From NCBI RefSeq assembly GCF_001456025.1, contig NZ_LMTZ01000092.1, positions 1 to 64,000 on the forward strand: a stretch of 64,000 nt of DNA. The letters are read 5' to 3'. Shown piece by piece: positions 56,458-64,000 of the stretch; positions within the stretch are counted from its first letter, which is position 1, and every line of letters starts with the position of its first letter. The stretch is from Mastigocoleus testarum BC008 (GTDB lineage Bacteria; Cyanobacteriota; Cyanobacteriia; Cyanobacteriales; Nostocaceae). A program made the translations under genes and the position numbers. The notes below the pieces were generated by a model. The model was given only the letters and a program-made list of their open reading frames with translations, did not search any database and was not told the DNA's origin.

Positions 56458-58998
56458 TCAATAGCGTACAGGTTGATGGGCGCAACCTAATAGGGTCTTT
56501 TGAACGGAAAATTCAGTGTATGTGTTGACTAGAAGGGCAGTAATTAACAAAGATAATACTGAAGGCACAATTGGTATCCAACCACCTTGTAGCAATAGAA
56601 GAAAACAAACTAAAAACTGAGTTAAAAGTGCATTACCGATAAAAATAGATTTTTGTAATTGGGAGCCGTTATATAAAGCGATCGCCCCTCCCAACAAAGA
56701 CCAAAAACAGATCCATAAAACCTCTCCCACTCCAGACCAGACCCACAACAACGAGCGTCCATCCAAAACAGCACTAAGAATTTGACTCACCATATGAGCG
56801 TGAATCATAACTCCAGAGAATTCTCCATGGGGTGTTAAAAAAGTATCTCTAACGCTTTCCGCTTCAACCCCAATCAGAACTATGCTGTTTTTAACCCAAT
56901 CAGAATTGAAATCTCCCTCTAATGCTTGTGCGAGGGTAATTTGTCGACCAACCGTTGGTGAAACCCGATAATTTAGTAATACTTGATGACCTGCTGCATC
57001 AAATTTTTGGTAACCACCGGTAGGAACATCAATGGGTTCAAAGACAACATCACCAAATTGAAAATAACCTTTGTTGTTAAATTGAAGGTTAATACCCTGA
57101 CTTTCCAAATATTTTTTTGCCAATTGTAGGCTGAAGGAATATTGAGTTTTACAAGAAGAATCAGGTTCTGGAGTAAGAGAAATTAACTGACGACGAACAA
57201 CAAAATCACTATCTTCAACAACATCACTAAAGCCTATGCGTTGTTTGGGAATTTCTGGAGGAGATGCAATCCCGGGTGATTGCTGGGTTTGACCGCTAGC
57301 TTTACAAATTGCAAAGAAGTTGTCATTATTTCTCAAGCTATTTGCTAGATTAGGGTATTCTTTTTCTACGGGAAAATCACGATAAATATCTAAACCAATT
57401 GCTTTTGGTTGATGTGGTTCTAATTTTTTCAATAATTGTTGCAATACTGGATCTGATAGGGAAGATTTTTGTCTTTCCCGTTGATTTTGAATATCTGCTT
57501 CCGTGAGTGTGATCGCTAGAATGCGTTTATCCGGAGCTTCTGCGGGTTTCATCCGCGTCATGGAATCAAAAGCTGACAATTCCCATTTTTGCATCAATCC
57601 TAGGGTTCGGATTCCTGTCAGACAAGCAGTTACCATAACACCGATAGTTAATGCTGTTTGTAGGTTTACCCGATTAAATTTAGAGAAAATATCGCGTTTT
57701 TTACTACCACGTAATTCTTCCCAAGTCGGGGTTATTTCCGCCGGATTTTGGCAAATTACTGGTAACCAAGAAGCTCCGGGAAAATTATCCTCTAAACCTT
57801 GTAATTGTAAGCGTGCATAGCGCACTGCTAAATGTAGCGACTCCCCTGCTGCAAATGACGTCAAAAAATTTTTCAAAAACTCATGGGCGATAATATCTGG
57901 TACATTCTCCCGCATGACAATAGTCTGGGGAATATTCAGATCGCCTAATTCTTTTGCTAAACCCAAACCATCACAGGAATTAAAAATAGCCAGTTTCAAA
58001 CCCCTAGCGATCGCATACTTGAGAGCATTTTTTAGTTCAGAAACTGTTAAACAGTTTTTCCGGTTGATATGTATTTTTCCCGTATCTTCTTTACTGTGGC
58101 TATGTCCAGCAAAAAAGAGAATGTCCCATCCCTGTTTATCCCAGAGCCATTTATCTAACTCTCGACGTGAAGGTTCTACCAAAAACTTCATTGATGCATC
58201 AGGTAATTGCTCCAACAAAATTCGGTCTTGTTGAACATCAATTCCTTGACTATTACCCAAAATAGCTAATATTCTTACCTTTTTGACATTTTTTTGGGAA
58301 TTTTTTTGAACTTGCTCGTAATTAAGTCTGCTTAAACCCACCTCTGCTTTTTGATAATCCTCAAAGAAATCCCACAAATGCCAGGGAAGTCGTCGTATAG
58401 TATAGTCATTACTCTCAACAATGACCTGAAAATCTTCGTCTAAAGATAATCGCGATCTTAAATTTCGATCAATAGGGCGAAATGAAGTGGAGCTTAGCCA
58501 AGTGTTAATTTGTTCGCATAACAAATCACAAACTTCATTAAAGTCTGACTCACTAACATTTGTTAAACCCTCTGTATCTATTTCTAAATCTTCTGATTCT
58601 AAGTCTTCTGATTCTAAATCTTCTGATTCTAAATCTTCTGATTCTAAATCTTCTGATTCTAAATCTTCTAATTCCGTATTATCTAATTCAATAACCTTGG
58701 AATTAGATACAATCTCAGCCTCAACATCCAGTTTAATATTATTTGCAAATTCAGTGCTGGTTTCAAGTTTAGATTTTTTAACTAATGTTAAGGGAGCACG
58801 TTTTCTCAAAGATAGATAAAGTGCGCTATATATTGATTTAAAGCGTTTATATAGTTCGTAAATTTCTGGCGCTGAGGGTAAACCGCCATGGAATTGTGTT
58901 GGGCGAGAATTATTAGTCTCCCAAAGCTGAACTGTAACTCTTGGAAATCCTTGATTTAAGCTACCTTCCCCCAGATTAATAACAACTAACTTAGTCAT
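56458..58998 (-). CDS. CHAT-CHASE2 membrane protein
   Basis: 846 residues. It starts MTKLVVINLGEGSLNQGFP, the typical start of this family. A CHAT domain is about 205-430 with H299 (FFAGHSHSKED) and C342 (IFNSCDGLG), so the dyad is intact. One TM (about 447-465) precedes an extracytoplasmic CHASE2 domain (about 470-745, FDSMTRMKP, IGLDIYRDFPV) and three TM helices close the C-terminus. CHASE2 senses an external signal, so this may be a signal-controlled peptidase. An acidic 5-residue repeat (DLESE) sits at about 110-140. Confidence 0.9.
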   Translation of the reverse strand: MTKLVVINLGEGSLNQGFPRVTVQLWETNNSRPTQFHGGLPSAPEIYELYKRFKSIYSALYLSLRKRAPLTLVKKSKLETSTEFANNIKLDVEAEIVSNSKVIELDNTELEDLESEDLESEDLESEDLESEDLESEDLEIDTEGLTNVSESDFNEVCDLLCEQINTWLSSTSFRPIDRNLRSRLSLDEDFQVIVESNDYTIRRLPWHLWDFFEDYQKAEVGLSRLNYEQVQKNSQKNVKKVRILAILGNSQGIDVQQDRILLEQLPDASMKFLVEPSRRELDKWLWDKQGWDILFFAGHSHSKEDTGKIHINRKNCLTVSELKNALKYAIARGLKLAIFNSCDGLGLAKELGDLNIPQTIVMRENVPDIIAHEFLKNFLTSFAAGESLHLAVRYARLQLQGLEDNFPGASWLPVICQNPAEITPTWEELRGSKKRDIFSKFNRVNLQTALTIGVMVTACLTGIRTLGLMQKWELSAFDSMTRMKPAEAPDKRILAITLTEADIQNQRERQKSSLSDPVLQQLLKKLEPHQPKAIGLDIYRDFPVEKEYPNLANSLRNNDNFFAICKASGQTQQSPGIASPPEIPKQRIGFSDVVEDSDFVVRRQLISLTPEPDSSCKTQYSFSLQLAKKYLESQGINLQFNNKGYFQFGDVVFEPIDVPTGGYQKFDAAGHQVLLNYRVSPTVGRQITLAQALEGDFNSDWVKNSIVLIGVEAESVRDTFLTPHGEFSGVMIHAHMVSQILSAVLDGRSLLWVWSGVGEVLWICFWSLLGGAIALYNGSQLQKSIFIGNALLTQFLVCFLLLLQGGWIPIVPSVLSLLITALLVNTYTEFSVQKTLLGCAHQPVRY
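58582..58672 (-). repeat. 15-bp in-frame minisatellite (DLESE)
   Basis: About six copies of TCTAAATCTTCTGAT within the CHAT-CHASE2 gene, each coding for five residues. Confidence 0.92.
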
Positions 58999-60247
58999 TG
59001 CTAATTCTGCTCTTACTTGGTGTTAATTGATAGCATTTGATAGACGTTAAATTAGTTTTGATTGGTATAAAAGTAAGCCCCCTATTTATCACTACATATT
59101 TCAGTTTTATTTCATACTTGCAAATGTTAGTTCAATAGTGAATATAAACTTTAGTATCAAAAAACACCAAAACTAAATAAAATTTTCTACATGTAAATGT
59201 TGGGCTACAAAATATTGTTCAAGAATTTAGATGCCATTTGAGACCTTATCTATGAAATTTGCGCAGCTAGATAATCCTAGTTATCATAATTAAATGGTAT
59301 GGAATCAAACAAACTTAGAATTTCACAGTTATCTTTACCCTATTCTGTACTTCAATCACTTACAAAAAATACACGTATATATATATTGCATAAAATAATA
59401 TAGGGCAGTAATAAGCATGGAGAACACTTAAAATGCTAGACAAATTCAAATGTAAAATATTTTCAGTTCTCCACTAATTTAATTCATACAATAAAAAGCT
59501 TACCCTTACGGAGTCAACTATATTTTATGGTGTTTCGAGTACATTTTTGTGTATGTAATAAGTGACGGTTCCCATTTTTCTCAGGGTTTTTAGCACTTAC
59601 TGCAAACTTAAATTAAAACTTTCCTTTTAATACTTTTGCATAAAATCTTTTGCACTCCTTTCTAATAAAGATGTGGGTTTTATGTTTGATCCTGTAACTT
59701 AAGAATAAACACAGTCACCTGTGATGTGGCAGACTTGTTCACATAAAGCTTATTTGAATCAAATATTTGCAAGTTTTAATTAGAATTTAACTTTTATGTA
59801 GACAATCTTTAGCAATTAAATTTAATTCTTTTAATACAATAATTGATTCTTCCAAGATTTTGAACTCATAAAACTCATATAAATTTCATAAAATATTTGC
59901 TATGAAGATATGAGTTTTATTATGAGGTATGTATGAGTTTTTTTTGGCCTTCATACCCATACCCAAACATATTCTAAATATATTATCCCTTCAAAACCTT
60001 ATCTACTATTGCTTCTATGCATTTGCAAGGATTACTTTCATGCATGCAGAAATATCACTTTAGATTCGAAGTTTTGTAGCGAAAAATGATTTAAGTTATA
60101 CAAATATAACAATAAAAGCCAGGAACCACCATAATTACTAGAATATTTTTCTGTAATTTCTCATTTCCTGCTCTTTACAATCCATAATTCTTAAAATACA
60201 GATTCTTAAACTCCTTAATACCTTATCACAATCAAGCAAAAACAAGG
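58999..60247. other. 1.25-kb AT-rich gap
   Basis: No gene or RNA was recognised on either strand. Sequence is AT-rich, without strong repeats; a promoter for the CHAT-CHASE2 gene is expected near 59000-59150. Confidence 0.5.
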
Positions 60248-63200
60248 TTAAACAAAAATCGATCTATAAATTTTATTTTGAACTCTTAAAGTTCCTTGTT
60301 GCTTAACAACCAGACCCGACAAAAGCAATTCCCTTTCCTCTGAGCTATCAACCGCAGCAATCTCTCCTTTTTCCAGAATTTGTCGATAGATTTCTTGTAA
60401 ATGCGCCGATTGTTCACTTTTAAGTAGTCGGTCGCGAATAGTTCTCAAATGTTCTGGTTCATCCTGTGACTCCCAATTCTCGATAATATTTGTCCGTACC
60501 AGATTTTCAATCCATTCTGCTTCTTGATTCGTAGGAATAGATGATGAAGAACTGCGGATGAGTTTACAGATTTTTTGGGTTAAAAAAGGTTGACCGTTTG
60601 TCCAAGACAACACCTCTTTGAGAACTGTTTGAGGATTGCTCACTTTCTCCGCTAAGCCTTGTAATAGTGGCTGGGCTTCATGTTCTTTAAATCCCTCTAA
60701 CTGAATTGCTTGACCAATATTAAATGGGGTGGTTTGAATGTCACTCATTAAGTCGTTCGGTGTAGCAACCCCAAAAAAAGCAAATGTTAAGCATTTATAT
60801 TCTTGATTTATACTACGCTGATTATAGCAGGATCTAATCAAAGCAAAAAAGTCATTAACAGGAAAATTCAGCCCTAAGACACAGTCAATTTCATCAATAA
60901 GAATAACTAGTTTTTTTGGCGAAGCATCATCTCGTTGAGTGACTTCGGTTAGTAATACTTCTTCAATAAATTGACCTAATCGCTGAACCGGAGAAACATC
61001 ATTTCGTTCGTTCCACCAGTTTTTGAGTTTCACTTTCCTGAGTAAACCAAAACTTCGCCACAGTTCTACAGCGAATCCTTTGTACCATTGTTCGGGCGTA
61101 GTATTTTCACAACCGATGCGAGTTAAATCGATCGCCCCACATTTAAAACCCTCCTGTTGGAGTTGATGCATCATTCGCACCATCAAGCTTGATTTACCCA
61201 TCTGTCGGGGATTGAGAATATAACAAAAGTCCCCACGCTTTAATGCTTTATATAAATAACGATCTGCAGCACGTACTACGTAAGTTGGAGCATCCATAGG
61301 TAAACTTCCCCCGACCTGATAATCAAAGTTTGAGGGTTGTTCAGCGTTTCTGAGTAACTCATTTTCAAACAGTAGTTCTGCTTGGGTTGCTTTGAGAACT
61401 TCGAGAATTTGTGATAATTCTTGGGTGCGTTCTGAGACTTTTTGTTCCAAAGTCCGGTTGGACTCAGCTAATTCATCTTTTGCTTGCTGCATAGCAGCAT
61501 TCTTGAATTCCAGTTCGCGAGTAAACTGGATTCGCTCAGCTTCTGCTTGTTTTCGTTCTGTGATGTCAGTGAAAGCAGCGATCGCATAAACAATGTTCCC
61601 CTTTTCATCAAAAACTGGTTTTGCGGAAACTTCCAGAGGGATAACTTTATGTGGTAAATGAAGTTCTAAATCTTCTTTCTTAACAGTCTCCCCAGAAAGT
61701 GCTCGTGCAATTGGCAATTGCTGTGCGGGGTATAATTCTTTTGTTCCCGATTTATATACTTGGTAGGCTTCGGGTAATTCCTCAATATTGATTTTTGAAG
61801 AAGTATTACTTTGCTGTGCTAACTTGTCGGATATCTGATTGGAGTAGTAAATCTCACCTGTGGAATCACAAACAGATACGCCCACTGGCATAGCTTCCAA
61901 AAACTGATGAAGTCTATTTTGATTTTCCTGCAACTCTGTATAGAGTTTAGCATTAGTGATAGCGATCGCTGCTTGACTAGATAAAAGCTGGAGAATTTTC
62001 AACCGATCCTGGGTAAAAGCTCCCACGGTCAAATTATTTTCTAAATAGACAATTCCCCTCAGGTTTCCTTGGTCGAGTAGTGGAGTACATAAGAGAGATT
62101 TGGTTTGGTGAGATTTAATATAAGGGTCGTTAGTAAAATTGCCCTGATTAACTGCATCATTTTTGAGAACTGTTTCTCGCGTACGAGCAACATAATTAAT
62201 AATTGATGTAGGTAAATAATTATCAATTGAAATTGACTTTAAAACAGTAACATCATCTTCATCAATAGAACCAGAGGCTTCAATGAAGAGTTTTCCTTCT
62301 GTTTCTAGTATTAGGTAACCAAACTGCGCCCCAGCATTTTCGATCAGAATTTTCATCAGGGTCGCCAATAGCTTATCTAAAACTATTTCGCTGGAAATCG
62401 CTTGGGATGCTTTCATGATCGTAGCAAAATCTAAGATTTCTCCCGAACGGGTTCCACTGGTGGTTTTGGTCATCGTTGTCAGCATATCTGCTATGGAAGT
62501 AGAAACCGAGGATTTTGCTAACAAGTGCGGATATTTAGCCTCTAAATCCTTAACTTTTGCTGTGGCTCCCCATAAAGAATAAAGGTAATATGCTTCATTG
62601 ATATAGGTTTTAGCAATTTTTTCTTTGCCCCAATCCAGATAGAATTTTGCTGCTAGTTCGTTAGCTAAGGCTTCTTCATTTATGTATTCATTTTTTTCTG
62701 CTGCGGCGATCGCGCGATCATAGAAATCCATTGCATTAACATAGGAGTTTTGAACTCGATGTTTTTCTGCTTCTACTAAGTAAAATTTGTGCAGATAATT
62801 AGTCGGTGCGCTATCCGCCCATTTCTGCATTTTTTCTTGATTTACTGCAACTCTTGCTAAAATTTGCTGTTGTTGGGAGCTAGAATCTTGAGAATTAGAA
62901 TCTTGAGAATTAGAATCTTGAGAACCAAAAACAAAACTATAAATAGCAAGTTGAGCTAGAGAATCATAAAAACGGAATAGGGGAATTAATAAAGTTGAAG
63001 TTGCTCCATCTAAATATTGTTGAGCATTTATAGCATTTTCAACAGCTTGCTGATACTCCCCAAACAGGTAGCAAAGGTGTAATTTATTCACGTATAAAGC
63101 AGCAAGTGCATAGCGATCGTTTGCTCTTAGATGGAGGGGAATCATCATTTGTTCGTGGTAAATTTCCCCAATCAAATCGCACGGATTGTCCGAGCGACCC

Positions 63201-64000
63201 ATTAAATTTAAGACACCCTGACCGTATATTTTCAGATAGTTGAGGGTATTTTTTTGTTTAAGTTTACTAAAAGCTAATTCGTATGCTCCGACTTCTGATG
63301 ATAATTCAGCAAGGTCTTTGCCAACAAAAGCTGAATGAAACAAATAAAGATAAGCACAGGTAGTTCCATAATATAAATCTCCTACCTCCAAACCAACATG
63401 ATAAGCAGATTGAAGCGATGCTAACGAGTTTTTGAGAGGTTTTTTCCAGATACTGATTGATGTTATAAATACTGCAGTTATTCTAGGAATAAGTTCTTTG
63501 GCGTGAAATTTATCAGCGAGATTTACAGCCAGACATCCAAATTGATAGCCTTGCTCAAATTCCTCTAACAAACCACATAGAATTAGTCCATAATTAACAT
63601 AAGCAAAAGCAGATAGAGAAGTATTCCCATATTCGACAGATAAATTAACCTGTTTATATACCAATAGCGGTAACATTTCAGGAGCAGCAATAAAAACAGA
63701 AGAAAATATAGAACTTGTTATCTTCATCGCCGCTAATTTTTCTGGGTCAGTCATTGGAGGTAAATTAATTAAATCCTCTATTTGCTTACCCGCTAAGCTT
63801 ATTTGAGGTTTTCTTAGTTCCTGTTTAATATCTAGTAATTGAGGTGATTCAGGAAAAATACAATCTAATTTTTGTAAGATGGGAAGGGCAATTTGAATCG
63901 ATTCTAATTCTTTATTTTGCGAATGATAAGCATCTATTTTAACTTCATAAACTTTGACTTTATCCAACAAGGTTTGAGATTTTTGCAGTACCAGTGAAGA
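60248..64000 (-). CDS. Giant signalling protein, C-terminal part (helical repeats, GAF, PAS, AAA-like), cut by window end
   Basis: The frame is open to the edge of the window, so the start lies outside; 1250 residues are visible. N-terminal part is TPR-like helical repeats. A GAF domain (about 515-680) and a PAS domain (about 690-815) follow, then a coiled coil and an AAA-like domain of the PF14516 type with Walker A NPRQMGKSSLMVRM and Walker B VILIDEID. The helical part plus GAF are typical of cyanobacterial Ser/Thr kinase-ATPase-sensor proteins, so the missing N-terminus may hold a kinase. No histidine kinase module is present. Confidence 0.85.
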   Translation of the reverse strand, partial: SSLVLQKSQTLLDKVKVYEVKIDAYHSQNKELESIQIALPILQKLDCIFPESPQLLDIKQELRKPQISLAGKQIEDLINLPPMTDPEKLAAMKITSSIFSSVFIAAPEMLPLLVYKQVNLSVEYGNTSLSAFAYVNYGLILCGLLEEFEQGYQFGCLAVNLADKFHAKELIPRITAVFITSISIWKKPLKNSLASLQSAYHVGLEVGDLYYGTTCAYLYLFHSAFVGKDLAELSSEVGAYELAFSKLKQKNTLNYLKIYGQGVLNLMGRSDNPCDLIGEIYHEQMMIPLHLRANDRYALAALYVNKLHLCYLFGEYQQAVENAINAQQYLDGATSTLLIPLFRFYDSLAQLAIYSFVFGSQDSNSQDSNSQDSSSQQQQILARVAVNQEKMQKWADSAPTNYLHKFYLVEAEKHRVQNSYVNAMDFYDRAIAAAEKNEYINEEALANELAAKFYLDWGKEKIAKTYINEAYYLYSLWGATAKVKDLEAKYPHLLAKSSVSTSIADMLTTMTKTTSGTRSGEILDFATIMKASQAISSEIVLDKLLATLMKILIENAGAQFGYLILETEGKLFIEASGSIDEDDVTVLKSISIDNYLPTSIINYVARTRETVLKNDAVNQGNFTNDPYIKSHQTKSLLCTPLLDQGNLRGIVYLENNLTVGAFTQDRLKILQLLSSQAAIAITNAKLYTELQENQNRLHQFLEAMPVGVSVCDSTGEIYYSNQISDKLAQQSNTSSKINIEELPEAYQVYKSGTKELYPAQQLPIARALSGETVKKEDLELHLPHKVIPLEVSAKPVFDEKGNIVYAIAAFTDITERKQAEAERIQFTRELEFKNAAMQQAKDELAESNRTLEQKVSERTQELSQILEVLKATQAELLFENELLRNAEQPSNFDYQVGGSLPMDAPTYVVRAADRYLYKALKRGDFCYILNPRQMGKSSLMVRMMHQLQQEGFKCGAIDLTRIGCENTTPEQWYKGFAVELWRSFGLLRKVKLKNWWNERNDVSPVQRLGQFIEEVLLTEVTQRDDASPKKLVILIDEIDCVLGLNFPVNDFFALIRSCYNQRSINQEYKCLTFAFFGVATPNDLMSDIQTTPFNIGQAIQLEGFKEHEAQPLLQGLAEKVSNPQTVLKEVLSWTNGQPFLTQKICKLIRSSSSSIPTNQEAEWIENLVRTNIIENWESQDEPEHLRTIRDRLLKSEQSAHLQEIYRQILEKGEIAAVDSSEERELLLSGLVVKQQGTLRVQNKIYRSIFV
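62880..62927 (-). repeat. 15-bp in-frame minisatellite (QDSNS)
   Basis: Three copies of AGAATCTTGAGAATT in the helical part of the giant protein gene, each coding for QDSNS-like five residues. Confidence 0.9.

Overview
The window comes from a cyanobacterium, most probably a filamentous, Nostocales-type one. The evidence is RuBisCO accumulation factor Raf1, MenG, a tkt-fabF-acpP block, a cyanobacterial truncated haemoglobin, CHAT, CHASE2, DUF928 and FHA-type proteins, many GCGATCGC (HIP1) octamers, heptameric tandem repeats (TGGGGAC, CCATTAC, AGTTAAC types) and low GC. No rRNA, tRNA, CRISPR array or phage block was recognised. About a third of the window is intergenic and rich in short repeats.

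Layout. 0-9 kb: a voltage-gated ion channel with a zinc ribbon, a secreted TPR protein, a beta-helix/SLH protein, a PstS-like lipoprotein and a sensor kinase. 9-15 kb: tkt, fabF and acpP on the minus strand (carbon and fatty-acid metabolism), then an HdrB-like CCG protein. 15-22 kb, mostly minus: a membrane-anchored STAND-like protein with a proline-rich tail, lpxD and mltA (cell envelope), and a small partner of mltA. 22-28.6 kb: a protein with a TIR-like/nucleotide-binding C-terminus, a very large hybrid histidine kinase, and an unusual TnpB element next to a gene remnant. 28.8-36 kb: glycosyltransferase, DUF2079 membrane protein, truncated haemoglobin, TauE/SafE permease and cysK. 37-41.5 kb: small unknown proteins and a luciferase-like oxidoreductase. 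42.6-47.5 kb: raf1, a REC-GAF regulator, menG and a DUF445 protein. 48-59 kb: two related small proteins with cysteine-rich tails, then a secreted FHA-type protein, a TPR-CHAT peptidase-like protein, DUF928 and a CHAT-CHASE2 membrane protein. 60 kb to the end: the C-terminal part of a giant signalling protein (TPR-like, GAF, PAS, AAA-like) that runs off the window.

How parts may work together. The 48-59 kb region is the best candidate for an under-described system: two CHAT (caspase-like fold) proteins with intact His/Cys dyads, a secreted FHA-domain protein, DUF928, and a pair of small cysteine-tailed proteins, one with a Tat-like signal. The gene association is seen here; the joint function is inference. 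The window also holds two copies of a ~105-bp MITE, one 176-bp MITE with TA ends, and a hairpin repeat that sits within about 8 bp of three different stop codons.
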